Of a stretch of 64,000 nucleotides of DNA, positions 10,515 to 20,715 are shown in pieces. The stretch's first letter is position 1. Every line of letters begins with the position of its first letter. The notes beneath the pieces are model-generated. The model did not search any database, was not told the DNA's origin, and saw nothing but the letters and a program-made list of their open reading frames with translations. The translations under genes and the position numbers were made by a program. This stretch comes from Chitinophagaceae bacterium (GTDB lineage: Bacteria; Bacteroidota; Bacteroidia; Chitinophagales; Chitinophagaceae): the NCBI GenBank assembly GCA_016721385.1, contig JADKIE010000008.1, forward strand, positions 1-64,000. The letters are read 5' to 3'.

Positions 10515-12358
10515 ATGAAACTTAAATTTTTTTATTATTGCTTATTTACATGTATTCCTTTTTTTACCTATGCTGACGCTAGCCCAATTACTGGTAAAGC
10601 ATCTGTTATCTGCTGGTGAAACAGCAACATATACAGTTGATTGGGTTGATTGGAATAATGAATATGAAAACTTTGCCAACGTTACTTGGAATGTAGTTAA
10701 TGGTACAGTATTAAGCTCAGATAAACATACAGTAACAATTCAATGGAAAGAAACATTAACTTGGCTAAATGAAGAAGGCTCTATTGAGGTATCTGAAGAT
10801 TTAGGTGGTGGGGGTGGGACATTAGCTGTAAATATTGTAAATTTTGTATTGGGCACTTCGGAAACTTGTAGTGGAGTACTTGGAACCCCTGCTATTTTGA
10901 AAATTTTGGTACCGGTACTAACCATGGACCAGTTTTTTTCTGGAACCACCTATGAATAAAGATTATTGTGCTCTTGTACCAGGACAATATACTCGTATAA
11001 ATTCAACTTTAGGATGTAGAAGTTTATGGTTGGGTTTGCCGCAAGATCATACACCTGGTGATGTAAATGGTTATATGCTAATGATAGATGGCGATACACA
11101 TAGAGGCGAAATATTTCGTACGCAAATTACAAGTGGGCTTACTACTGCATTTAGATATGAATTTTCGGCATGGATTGCTAGTTTATATGGAGGAGGGGAG
11201 AATCCAAAAATTCATTTTGAATTACGAGATAACTCATTTAATTTAATTCGTCAAAGTAGTCATATAGAAGTTAATTATGATGCGGCTAATCCATGGAAAA
11301 GAGTATCTGTAATGTTTGATATACCTAATGGGACTACCTCACTATATATAGTTTTAGTTAATGAAAACAATGACCGTGATGGAAATGATTTTGTTGTAGA
11401 TGATTTATCTTTTGCACCATGCTATACGCCAATTGTAGCATCATTTTCAAATAGCTCAATTGTTAACAAAGCTTTATTTGTAACAATGGTACAGTAAACT
11501 TATACTCTAATGGCCAACTGCTACTATCCATTTGCAGTCCCTAGTTTTAAATGGCAAAAAGTGTTAATAATGGGGTAACTTGGACAGATATTGTTGGGGC
11601 TACCACATCAAATTATACCCAAACAGAATCATTGGCAGGGATATATCAATATAGGATTTTTGCTTATGAAACATCAGATCCATTGCAATATATTATTTCA
11701 AATGTTTTAACTTATTATGTACAAAAAATGGTAGTAAACACAAAGTCTTATAGTGTATATAGTTGTAACCCTACTCCCGTTCAATTGGAGCCTAGTTATT
11801 ATATGCAATATGCCGATCCAAATGGACCTACATTAACATATACATTTAACTGGACACCTGCTACCTATCTTAATAATCCAAATTTAGAAGCGCCAGTTAT
11901 AACATTGCCAGCACTAACACCTCCTACTATAAATTCGCCAGCACCCCCACCTCCTACTAATTATACCTATGGGCTAACAGTACAAAATACAAATTTTGTT
12001 GGATGTGTCGCTTCTAATACACAAACGGTATTACATTATAATCCCAGGAAAGTAGTTGTACCTACTGCATTTACACCAGATGGGGATGGGATAAATGATT
12101 TGTTTAGGTCACTAAATTTACAAGATTACCCCGGTGGAGAATTTTGGATTTGGAATCGTTGGGAAATCAAGTTTTTATTCTCAAGGACCAACACTTATAG
12201 ACTATTCATGGAATGGTAATTACGGCAATGGGCAACCTGCCGATCCGGGTAATTATGCTTGGCGTGTGCTAATTCCAGGATGCCCTAATAATATTTGGAA
12301 TGGGGCAGGGGGCTCTCAAATAAATGTGCCTAATGGTAATGTCTTATTAATACGTTAA
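10515..12358 (+). CDS. Large secreted protein with C-terminal type B (gliding motility-associated) type IX sorting domain, frameshifted
   Basis: The N-terminus MKLKFFYYCLFTCIPFFTYA is a signal peptide. Middle parts contain PKD/Ig-like stretches (VTWNVVNGTVLSSDKHTVTI) and a carbohydrate-binding-like jelly-roll segment (GDTHRGEIFRTQITSGLTTA). The C-terminus has the hallmark VVPTAFTPDGDGINDLFR, then WNRWGNQVFYS-like and DPGNYAWRV segments of the CHU_C/type B sorting domain, which directs secretion through the type IX system and surface attachment. It follows the PorP/SprF gene by 63 bases in the same direction, the standard cargo-partner arrangement. Frame changes near 10600, 10910, 10955, 11490 and 12165 split about 614 codons. 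The ligand or role is unknown. Confidence 0.8.
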
Positions 12359-12393
12359 AATTAAAAATAGAAATATTAATATATTTAACTTTA

Positions 12394-12434
12394 TAATCCC
12401 TTCTCATAAAATTATAGTATGAGAAGGGATTTTT
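12394..12434 (+). terminator. Rho-independent terminator after the type IX pair
   Basis: AATCCCTTCTCATA pairs with TATGAGAAGGGATT across a 9-base loop and is followed by a short T-run. It separates the type IX operon from the next gene, which starts 13 bases later. Confidence 0.85.
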
Positions 12435-12446
12435 AAATCATACTTC

Positions 12447-13244
12447 ATGAAAAAATATACTTTAATTTCATGTTTAATATTTGTGTCGTTGGTTACATTT
12501 GCCCAAACAGAAAAAGTTATTACCGACAGACCTGGGAAAACTCTCAGCCCAATTACCGTACCCAAAAAATGGATACAATTTGAATCGGAATTATCGAAAC
12601 AAAAGGATAAACTAAAAGAGATTGGGATTACTGATATATACTTTCGTCATCCATCATTACTAACAAAATTTGGATTAGGTAAAAGATTAGAGTTAAGGCT
12701 GATAACTGAATTGGCAACTTTAAAAGTAAAATACACATTTGATCCGCCATATATTCGTACCGGTATTAAAACTGTACAGTTAGGGGGTAAATTAAATTTT
12801 TTAAAAGAAAAAGGAATACGGCCGGAAGTTTCTTTAATTGCACACTATGATTTTCATCGTTTACGTACAATATACGCTGGTAAAGATACACTAGATGGAG
12901 GAAATTTTAGGTTGGCTATGCAACATACGTTATCAGAAAAAGTGGAGGTGGGCTACAATATTGGTATGGAGTGGGAATATTTTCGATACTTTAAAACTGC
13001 TTATACCTACACCTTATCGCCAAAATTTACAATTAACGAAAAATGGTTGGCATACATAGAGTTGTTTGGATATATATGGAAGAAAGAAAAGCCTGAAAAT
13101 AGTATTGATGCAGGATTTGCTTATTTTATTAATGACAATTTTAAGCTTGATGCATCTGCAGGCTTTGGAATTAATAAAAAAGCACCGGATAACTTTTTTT
13201 CAATTGGAGCATCCTTTCGATTTAAAACAAACAGATCTAACTAA
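12447..13244 (+). CDS. Exported outer membrane beta-barrel protein (MetA-pathway/transporter-like)
   Basis: 265 residues, intact. Signal peptide MKKYTLISCLIFVSLVTFAQ is followed by KVITDRPGKTLSPITVPKKW, a motif that begins many proteins of the putative MetA-pathway-of-phenol-degradation/transporter barrel family in Bacteroidota (ITDRP near the mature N-terminus, then FELQESxE-like strand). Alternating amphipathic strands run to the end (FFSIGASFRFKTN). It is probably an outer membrane pore, but the substrate is not known. It stands alone between a terminator and lysC. Confidence 0.7.
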   Translation: MKKYTLISCLIFVSLVTFAQTEKVITDRPGKTLSPITVPKKWIQFESELSKQKDKLKEIGITDIYFRHPSLLTKFGLGKRLELRLITELATLKVKYTFDPPYIRTGIKTVQLGGKLNFLKEKGIRPEVSLIAHYDFHRLRTIYAGKDTLDGGNFRLAMQHTLSEKVEVGYNIGMEWEYFRYFKTAYTYTLSPKFTINEKWLAYIELFGYIWKKEKPENSIDAGFAYFINDNFKLDASAGFGINKKAPDNFFSIGASFRFKTNRSN

Positions 13245-13399
13245 ACTCTACAGAAACTCTGCACGTCAAATCCGATTAATCAAGTTGTTTTAAAAGTATT
13301 TTTAAAACCAACATTGTATTATACCGTTTAATCTTAAAAAAGTATCTCTTTATTTTGTTCGGTATTACCAATTCTAACTCTCAAACATATCGAAAGATA

Positions 13400-13433
13400 T
13401 TGTTTTCAAGTTGAATTGGTATTAATACATTTG
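13400..13433 (+). promoter_or_regulatory. Putative lysC promoter
   Basis: TTG at 13400-13402 and TACATTTG at 13426-13433 match the Bacteroidota -33/-7 pattern with a 23-base spacer, slightly longer than the 21 seen at other promoters here. The lysC start is 51 bases further on. Confidence 0.45.
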
Positions 13434-13484
13434 CATTACAACGATTGGTTCCGGTATATTTTTGGATATTAAAACAAAGAACAA

Positions 13485-14804
13485 ATGAAGGTGATGAAAT
13501 TTGGTGGCACCAGCGTAGGCAAGCCACAACGTATGAAGGAAGTGGCAAAATTAATTACGGCCGATGCCGAAAGTAAAATTGTAGTATTATCTGCCCTTAG
13601 CGGTACAACCAATGCATTGATAGAAATTAGTAATTCGCTTGCTGCCGGTGATAGAAATGCTGCTAAGCAACAAATAGATGCATTAGAGCAGCACTATCAA
13701 AATTTTGTTCAGGAATTATTATCTACAGATGCAGCAATTGCTAAAGCAAAATTGGTACTTGCAGAGCATTTTGAGTTTTTAACCATCATTTTAAAAATAT
13801 CGTTTAGCGAAGCCTTAAACAAAGATATTTTGGCGCAAGGCGAATTACTTAGCACAAAACTATTTTGCCTTTATTTAGAAGAACAAAATATTGATCATGT
13901 GTTATTAGCTGCGTTAGATTTTATGACCATTGATAGCTACGACGAACCGCAAATTGGCACCATTAAAGTAAAACTATCACAACTTATACAACGTAATAAA
14001 GACAAAGCAATCTTTGTAACACAAGGTTATATTAGCCGCAATGCAAAAGGAGAGGTAGATAATTTAAAAAGGGGTGGAAGCGATTACAGTGCTTCGCTTA
14101 TTGCAGCAGCAGTTAATGCAAGTGTTTGCGAAATATGGACAGATATTGATGGTATGCACAACAACGACCCAAGAGTAGTTGATAAAACTGTACCTATTGA
14201 GCAATTAAGTTTTGAAGAAGCTGCAGAGTTGGCTTATTTTGGCGCAAAAATTTTACATCCTGCAAGTATATGGCCTGCACAGTTTTACAATGTACCTGTT
14301 CGATTGTTAAATACAATGCAGCCAACAGCCAAAGGTACTTTAATAGCCGAAGAAGCAGGTAGTGTAGGCGTAAAAGCCGTTGCAGCAAAAGATGGAATTA
14401 CCGCCATTAAAATAAAAAGCAGCCGTATGCTATTGGCTTATGGTTTTTTGCGTAAAGTATTTGAGGTTTTTGAAAAATACCGTACATCTATTGATATGAT
14501 TACAACATCGGAAGTTGCAGTGTCTGTTACGGTGGATAATGATATTTATTTAGCCGAAATTTTAAAAGAACTGGAAACCTTTGGTACCGTAGAAGTAGAT
14601 ACGAACCAAACCATCGTTTCTATTGTGGGTAACGAAATTGCCGAAACAAAAGATGTAATGCTTAAATTATTTGAATCTGTTTCGTCTATACCTGTACGTA
14701 TGGTAAGTTACGGAGGCAGTAATCATAATATTTCCTTATTGATACCCCGTAGTTATAAAGAAGCTGCATTGCAAAGTTTAAATAAAGTGCTGTTTGGCTT
14801 GTAA
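13485..14804 (+). CDS. lysC: Monofunctional aspartate kinase
   Basis: Phosphorylates aspartate, the first step toward lysine, diaminopimelate, threonine and methionine. The 439-residue product begins MKVMKFGGTSVGKPQRMKEV with the kinase nucleotide-binding KFGGTSV motif. The catalytic part includes VTQGYISRNAKGEVDNLKRG and GGSDYSASLIAAAV, followed by IWTDIDGMHNNDPRVV. Two ACT domains occupy about 300-439 (ITAIKIKSSRMLLAYGF, then VSIVGNEIAETKDVMLKLFE), the usual feedback-sensing unit. The length and architecture match the lysine-type single-function enzyme, distinct from the aspartokinase fused to homoserine dehydrogenase at 57274-59716. With dapB and dapD in this window it likely feeds cell-wall diaminopimelate and lysine. 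Confidence 0.93.
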   Translation: MKVMKFGGTSVGKPQRMKEVAKLITADAESKIVVLSALSGTTNALIEISNSLAAGDRNAAKQQIDALEQHYQNFVQELLSTDAAIAKAKLVLAEHFEFLTIILKISFSEALNKDILAQGELLSTKLFCLYLEEQNIDHVLLAALDFMTIDSYDEPQIGTIKVKLSQLIQRNKDKAIFVTQGYISRNAKGEVDNLKRGGSDYSASLIAAAVNASVCEIWTDIDGMHNNDPRVVDKTVPIEQLSFEEAAELAYFGAKILHPASIWPAQFYNVPVRLLNTMQPTAKGTLIAEEAGSVGVKAVAAKDGITAIKIKSSRMLLAYGFLRKVFEVFEKYRTSIDMITTSEVAVSVTVDNDIYLAEILKELETFGTVEVDTNQTIVSIVGNEIAETKDVMLKLFESVSSIPVRMVSYGGSNHNISLLIPRSYKEAALQSLNKVLFGL

Positions 14805-14845
14805 TATATCGGGGGTAATCTGCATAATCTGTGTGCAATAAAAGG

Positions 14846-15487
14846 TTAAACCAATTTATGCTCGTAGGCATATTTTACTAAACCTATTACGCTGGCTGTA
14901 TTTGTTTTTCTAAAAATATTTTTACGGTGCGTTTCTACTGTACGTTCGCTAAGAAAAAGTGTATCGGCAATTTGCTTATTGTTAAGTTCTTTTTCAATTA
15001 ACCTCACTATTTCAATTTCTCGTTGAGTTAAGTGAGCATCTGTATTTTCTTTTTTTACTTCGCTGGCTTTTTGCATTTCTGCCAGCACTTCCTCACCAAA
15101 ATAAATACCTCCTTTACTAATTTTCTCTAATGCCCTAATTAACTCTTGCTTGCCAATGTTTTTTAATACATAACCGGCAATATTGGCTTCGTCAATCATT
15201 TGGTTAACCAAATCGCCTTGTCCACTCATAGATAAAGCCAATATTTTTATTTCAGGAAATTTTTGATGCACAGCCTTAGACAACTCAGCACCATTCATGC
15301 CCGGCATCATAATATCAGTAAGTAAAATATCTACCTTCTTTGTTTCAAGCAAAGAAAGCATTTTAGTAGAATCTGTACATTCTATGGCTATCTTGAAATT
15401 ATCATGTCCTTGTAACAGAGATTTTAAACCGTCTATTACAATTTGGTGATCATCAACAATGGCTAAGAAAATTTTTCCGTTTTTCAT
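14846..15487 (-). CDS. NarL/FixJ-type two-component response regulator
   Basis: 213 residues. The receiver domain (about 5-120) has the acidic pair D12/D13, the phosphoacceptor D58 in DILLTDIMMPGMNGAEL, and the conserved Ser/Lys region (LALSMSGQ; VLKNIGK). A LuxR-type helix-turn-helix fills about 150-210 (LTQREIEIVRLIEKELNNKQ and SERTVETHRKNIFRKTN). Such regulators are phosphorylated by HisKA_3 kinases, and one is encoded 46 bases upstream on the same strand, so they form a cognate pair. The target genes cannot be inferred. Confidence 0.93.
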   Translation of the reverse strand: MKNGKIFLAIVDDHQIVIDGLKSLLQGHDNFKIAIECTDSTKMLSLLETKKVDILLTDIMMPGMNGAELSKAVHQKFPEIKILALSMSGQGDLVNQMIDEANIAGYVLKNIGKQELIRALEKISKGGIYFGEEVLAEMQKASEVKKENTDAHLTQREIEIVRLIEKELNNKQIADTLFLSERTVETHRKNIFRKTNTASVIGLVKYAYEHKLV

Positions 15488-15533
15488 TTTGCCAATAAGG
15501 TAAATATGCTGTTAAGATAAACAAAACTATTAA

Positions 15534-17456
15534 TTAAACAAGGGGAACATGTATGGCTACTAAAGTTCCGTTTCCAACATAGCTATCAAAATCAACAGTG
15601 CCTTTTAAAAATTCAACTCTTAGTTTAATATTTTTTAGTCCAATACCCTCAAAATTTTCTTTATCATTTGCATTAAATCCTTTGCCGTTATCCTCAATTG
15701 TAGCACTAATACCATCTTTATCTTTAATTAAGGATATGTGCAACTGATTTGCTCCGGAGTGTTTTATTACATTATTTACACATTCTTGTATAACACGGTA
15801 CAACACAATCTCTATATTATTATCAATTCTTTCATTTAATCCTTCTGCATAAAAATTTACTTTTAAAACACGACTATCAATTTTGTCAATAAACTCTTTA
15901 ACTGCCGATGCCAAACCTGCCTTAAGCAAAGCATTGGGCATCATTTGATGGCTAACATTGCGTACTTCTTTACAGCCTTCATCAACCAAATTAATTACTT
16001 TTTCAAATGACAGTTTTTGTTGTTCATCTTTAAAAATAAGTTCATTTTCAAAAGCCGATAAATTCATTTTGGCAGCACTCATTACTTGGCCAACACCGTC
16101 ATGTAAATCTCTGGCTATTCGCTGCCGCTCAGTTTCCTCTGCTTCCAAAATGGCTTTGGTTGCTATTTCCTGCTGTTTAATTACTTCTTGCTGAAGTTGT
16201 AATTTATTTTGTGCTTGCCTTTTTTTGTAAAATGTAAATCCAAACAAAATCAATAATGCCATTGCAGATGCTATTCCACCAATCAGGTAATTTTTTTTAC
16301 TTAGCTGTGCACTTTGCAGTTTAAGTTGCTGCTCTTTTTTTTCGGTTTGATACAAAGCCTCGTACTCGGCAATTTTACTTACCGACTGTTCATTGATTAT
16401 ACTATCCTTTATCTTATACGCATTTTTGAGTGCTGCCATTGCATTATTATGGTCGCTTAAATGTGTATAGGTTTCGCTAAGCAATGCTAAAGCCTGGTAC
16501 TTTCCCTGCTTATAGCCCGATTTTTCAGATAAAGAAATGGAATGTAGGAAATGATTTTTAGCTTGTGTATAATCCTTTTGCATCATCGATAAATTACCAA
16601 GGTTTAAATAAGTGTCCGACATTTGCTTCTTATTTTCAAACGAGGAGTCTATCAATAGTGATTGTAAAAAATATTTTTTGGCATCATCAAATTTGCCACT
16701 GTACATATAGCAATTGGCCATGTTATCGTAAAACTGCGACTTAAAAAAAACTAAATTTTCTTTGGTGCATAAATCTAATCCTTGTTTATCTAATTCTAAC
16801 GCTTGTGTATATTTTTCCTGCATTCCATAAACATTTGCCAATGTATGAAGAATAATAGATTTTAGTTTACTGTCATTTACTTTTGGAAATAACTGTATAC
16901 TCTCCGTAAGTATTTTTTCGGCTTTGGGCAAATCATTCCTTAATTGATAAATTTGGCTTAACAACGTATTTGTTTTCACAATGCCAATAAAAAGTTGCTT
17001 TTGTTCAAATATTTTTAATGCTTGCAATGCGTACTCTATGGCTTTGTCGTAATTACTTTTGTTGTAATGGTAACTGGTATAAAGTAACAGGCTATATGCT
17101 TTTATAGAGTCGTTACTTATATGGTTGGCTATTTCTGATGCCCTGTTGGAATAATCTAAAGAGGTTTCCATAATTTCCCTTGGTTGAGTAGGCAAAGGAT
17201 AAACATAAATTAGCAGTACCAATACTAAATAAATAATCGTTGCTTTGGGCAATTTCTAAAGCTTGCTTTGCTAAAAGAATTGCAGAGTCGGCATTAGTTA
17301 CACGTATTTCGGCAGATAATTGATTAAGGAGATTTACCTTTTCGTTTTTTTGTGTTGTGACTGATAATTTTTTATTAAATCGGGCACACTTGTAGTTTGA
17401 CTAAAACCATTTAGTTGGTAAATAAGCAACAAAAAAAATATCCCCAAAAATTTCAT
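15534..17456 (-). CDS. TPR-domain sensor histidine kinase (HisKA_3/HATPase_c), frameshifted near the N-terminus
   Basis: The start at 17456 gives a signal peptide (MKFLGIFFLLLIYQLNGFSQ). Two frame changes (near 17350 and 17240) lead into a 572-codon open stretch. Order: about six tetratricopeptide repeats in the periplasmic part, one membrane helix (YLIGGIASAMALLILFGFTF), then HisKA_3 with the phosphoacceptor His in RQRIARDLHDGVGQVMSAAK, then HATPase_c with N-box VIQECVNNVIKHSG and G-box DNGKGF and GIGLKNIKLRVE. TPR sensors of this type are abundant in Bacteroidota and pair with NarL-type regulators like the next gene. The start codon lies one base after the dapB stop, so translation is probably coupled. 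The signal sensed is unknown. Confidence 0.88.
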
Positions 17457-17457
17457 G

Positions 17458-18172
17458 CTATAAATTTAAAACATCTTTCATGGTAAAAATACCTGATTTG
17501 CCTTTAATAAACTCGGCAGCCAATACAGCGCCTGCAGCAAAGCCTTGCCTGTTATGAGCAGTATGGGTAATTTCAATATCATCAATTGCAGAGCTGTATT
17601 TTATCTTGTGTGTGCCTGGTGCAGGATCAATTCTTTTGCTAATAATTTGCAATTCGTTTACATTGCTTGTTTCGGTATTTACCCATTTTGTTTTAGTTGT
17701 ATTTTGGGCAAGAATTTGTTCTGCCAAGCTAATGGCTGTACCACTTGGTGCATCTTTTTTTTGAGTATGATGTATTTCTTCTAAACTTACGGTATAACTA
17801 GTTTGATTGCTCATTAATTGGGCTAACTTTTTATTTAGTTCAAAAAAAATATTTACGCCAACGCTAAAATTACTTGCATATAAGAGAGAGCCATTATTTT
17901 GAGTGCAAACATGTTCAACTTCGGGTAATTGAGTTAGCCAGCCTGTACTTCCGCATACCACGGGAATAATATGCAAAGCACTTGTATAAATTTTGTACAG
18001 CACTTTCAGGGTTTGTAAATTCAATCGCTACATCTGCGGCAGATAAATTTGCAGCAGTAAAATCATTACTGTTTTGCGAAGTGATTTTTAAAACGATAGT
18101 ATGACCTCTTTCAATAGCAATTTGTTCAATTGCTTTACCCATTTTGCCATATCCAATAAGTGCAATATTCAT
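17458..18172 (-). CDS. dapB: 4-hydroxy-tetrahydrodipicolinate reductase, one frameshift
   Basis: Reduces hydroxy-tetrahydrodipicolinate to tetrahydrodipicolinate with NAD(P)H on the diaminopimelate/lysine route. The N-terminal Rossmann motif is MNIALIGYGKMGKAIEQIAI. The catalytic and substrate motif is LEEIHHTQKKDAPSGTAISL, followed by the C-terminal EITHTAHNRQGFAAGAVLAA. The short length (about 238 residues) is typical for Bacteroidota. A frameshift near 17998 separates residues 1-58 from the rest. Start 18172 is chosen over an upstream in-frame ATG at 18193 because it begins the conserved Rossmann strand. It lies downstream of parA-parB-DUF5683, a known order in this phylum, and abuts the kinase gene. 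Confidence 0.92.
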
Positions 18173-18280
18173 AACCTCACCCCAATCTCCCAATTTAATC
18201 AGGAGAACTCGAATGTGGGTGTATTTTAAAACGAGATTTTTATTAAACTAAATATGTACCTTAAAATTATTATTTAACTC

Positions 18281-18874
18281 TTACTTTCCAATTTTTAGTA
18301 CGAGGCTTACACCGTTGGTTTTTGCAAGTTCACTATAACCCGGCTTAATATGCAAACTTAAATCATCGCTTACATCAAATGTTTTTAGGTGTGCATCTAC
18401 AGCTGCATCCGCAACATTTAGGCCCCAAAAAAATATAAAAAATAAAACTGAGTAATCAACATTTTGCCTTACCTCGTTTCTAAAACTTTTAATACGATCT
18501 GGTTGATTGCGTACACTATAATATGGCTCCGGAATTTGATAGTCGTTAGTTGGGTCGTTATCGCTTGCATTTTTAAATGCTGCATTGGCATCTTTAAATT
18601 GCTTTACATTTCTAAAAAAAATGTAGGTAGTTGTGCCTAATGCACCGTATACAATGGGTAGTTTCCAGTACTTTTTATTGGTAATTTGCCCCCAGCCCGG
18701 TGCAATTGCAGAGCGTATTACTGCAATTCGAGGATTGTAGCCTTTGGTAGTATCTATTTTTGCAAACGGATAAGTTTTTACTTTTATTTTTTTTGCAGCA
18801 GAATCTTTTTGAGCAAATATTAGAGTTGCATTTACAAGAAGAAACAAAAAAAGTGTAAATTTCAGATAATTCAT
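18281..18874 (-). CDS. DUF5683 domain-containing exported/membrane protein
   Basis: 197 residues. A signal peptide (MNYLKFTLFLFLLVNATLIF) precedes the DUF5683 core: AVIRSAIAPGWGQITNKKYW with the conserved PGWGQ, a hydrophobic segment (LPIVYGALGTTTYIFF) and the NVDYSVLFFIFFWGLNVADA segment, then a strand-rich tail. Function is unknown. The domain sits between parB and dapB in many Bacteroidota genomes, as here, which supports the assignment. It ends 108 bases before the dapB start. Confidence 0.85.
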   Translation of the reverse strand: MNYLKFTLFLFLLVNATLIFAQKDSAAKKIKVKTYPFAKIDTTKGYNPRIAVIRSAIAPGWGQITNKKYWKLPIVYGALGTTTYIFFRNVKQFKDANAAFKNASDNDPTNDYQIPEPYYSVRNQPDRIKSFRNEVRQNVDYSVLFFIFFWGLNVADAAVDAHLKTFDVSDDLSLHIKPGYSELAKTNGVSLVLKIGK

Positions 18875-18897
18875 TAGTTAACTATTTCTACAAAACA

Positions 18898-19811
18898 CTA
18901 GCTTACTTTAATATTTAATTTATTTAGTAAAGCATTTAATTCTTCTAAAGAATAGTACTCAAAAAGAATGCTGCCATTACCTTTTTTGGTATGCGTCATT
19001 TTTACTTTTGTACCATAGTTAGATGCTAAATTATCTTCAATTTTTTTAAATGCAGGTGGTAACGATGATTTTACAGCAGATTTAACACTTGCGGCAGATG
19101 TATATATTTTACGTACTAACTCTTCTGTTTGACGTACCGATAATCCTTGCTTTTTATTTCATTAAAAATATACAATTGCTTATCTATCACATCTACATTA
19201 ATTAAAGCTCTGGCATGGCCCATCGATATTTGATTACTGCGTACCGCAATTTGAATATCGGGCGGAAGTTTTAATAAACGGATGTAATTGGTAACAGTAC
19301 TTCTGTCTTTACCCATTCTTTCGGCTACCTGCTCTTGCGTATAATCCAACTCATCCATCAATCGCTTATAGCTTAATCCAATTTCTATGGCGTTTAAATT
19401 TTCTCTTTGTAAATTTTCTAATAGCGACAGCTCTAATAATTGTACATCATTAGCTTGGCGTATATAAACAGGTACATCTTTTAAACCTGCAATTTTTGCT
19501 GCTCTAAACCTTCTTTCACCGGCAATTAACCTGTATTTGCCGGTTGGTAATTTACTTACTGTAAGCGGTTGAATAATATCATGCAATTTTAAAGAAGCAG
19601 CTAATTCGCTCAATGCAGCTTCATCAAAATCATGCCTTGGTTGTTTTGGGTTTACTTCTATTTGATCTAATGCAATGCGTAAGCTGCTTGTAGTTTGCTG
19701 TACAACATCTTGCTTTAAATTACCGGCAGTATTTTTTAAATCGGCATCAATATTTTGCAGTAAACTGCGTATACCTTTTCCGAGTGCGTCTTTTTTTTGT
19801 GGGATGCTCAT
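18898..19811 (-). CDS. parB: ParB/Spo0J/Noc family chromosome partition protein, one frameshift
   Basis: Binds parS sites and, as a CTP-dependent DNA clamp, organises the origin region with ParA. Seen: DQIEVNPKQPRHDFDEAALS at the start of the ParB/Srx domain, the CTP-binding motif LIAGERRFRAAKIAGL, ENLQRENLNAIEIGLSYKRL, and the helix-turn-helix TQEQVAERMGKDRSTVTNYI. The frame breaks near 19135 and continues with SVKSAVKSSLPPAFKKIEDN and the C-terminal dimer domain ending NALLNKLNIKVS. Total about 304 codons, normal. It lies 80 bases after parA, separated by an AT-rich inverted repeat. Confidence 0.93.
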
Positions 19812-19819
19812 AATTGATT

Positions 19820-19889
19820 ATAAATTATGAATTATAAGTTATGAATTTCAAAATTGAAGTTATCAATTCATAATTCATCATTTATAACT
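19820..19889. repeat. AT-rich imperfect inverted repeat between parA and parB
   Basis: Variants of TTATGAATTATAAG on the left are mirrored by CATAATTCATCATTTATAA on the right around a central TTGAAG, so the spacer can fold into a long weak hairpin. No T-run or G/C-rich stem is present, so it is not a canonical terminator. Similar AT-rich spacers occur at 28620-28660 and around rpmG. Confidence 0.55.
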
Positions 19890-19891
19890 CA

Positions 19892-20692
19892 TCATTCTAA
19901 AATTCTATCTTCTTCGTTAATTTTTGTTAGATTATTTTTTTGCAAAATTTCTTTTGCAAGGTTTAAATAGTTGATTGAACCTTTGCTATCGGCATCGTAT
20001 AAAATTACAGGTTTGCCAAAACTTGGTGCTTCGCTTAGCCTGGTATTACGGTGTATGATGCTGTTAAAAACCAACTCGTCAAAATGACGGCGTACTTCAC
20101 TTACTACCTGATTACACAGTCTTAATCTGCCATCGTACATTGTCATTAAAATGCCTTCAATTTTTAATTGGGGGTTTAAGCGGCTTTGTACAATTTTTAC
20201 AGTGTTTAATAATTTACCTAAACCTTCCAATGCAAAAAACTCTGTTTGTACAGGTACTACAACACTATCGGCAGCGGTTAATGCATTAACGGTAATTAAA
20301 CCAAGCGATGGGCTGCAATCAATTACAATAAAATCGTATTCATCTCTAATAGGCTCCAAAATTTTTTGTAAAACACTTTCTCTGTTAGGATAATTAATCA
20401 TTTCAATTTCGGCTCCAACCAAATCAATATGCGATGGCATAATATCTAAATGCGGAATATCCGATTTTAAAATTACATCTTTAGCCTGCGCCTCATTTAC
20501 CATACAATCGTAAAGGCTTTGGGTAATATTGTGCAAATCAAACCCGGTACCTGTGGTACTATTGGCTTGCGGATCGGCATCTACCAACAAAGTTCTGAAC
20601 TCCAAAACTGCAAAACTTGCAGCTAAATTAATAGCTGTTGTTGTTTTGCCCACTCCACCTTTTTGATTGGCTACGCCAATAATTCTTGCCAT
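19892..20692 (-). CDS. parA: ParA/Soj chromosome partitioning ATPase
   Basis: Walker-type ATPase that drives segregation of ParB-bound origin DNA. The 266-residue protein opens with MARIIGVANQKGGVGKTTTA, holding the deviant Walker A KGGVGKTT. Walker A', FIVIDCSPSLGLITVNALTA (Walker B), and VVPVQTEFFALEGL follow in the usual order, ending with the Arg/Lys-rich RNTRLSEAPSFGKPVILYDA motif of chromosomal Soj types. Intact. It starts 24 bases after the UPF0173 gene ends and precedes parB. Confidence 0.95.
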   Translation of the reverse strand: MARIIGVANQKGGVGKTTTAINLAASFAVLEFRTLLVDADPQANSTTGTGFDLHNITQSLYDCMVNEAQAKDVILKSDIPHLDIMPSHIDLVGAEIEMINYPNRESVLQKILEPIRDEYDFIVIDCSPSLGLITVNALTAADSVVVPVQTEFFALEGLGKLLNTVKIVQSRLNPQLKIEGILMTMYDGRLRLCNQVVSEVRRHFDELVFNSIIHRNTRLSEAPSFGKPVILYDADSKGSINYLNLAKEILQKNNLTKINEEDRILE

Positions 20693-20715
20693 AATATATT
20701 GCTCCTTAATAAATT

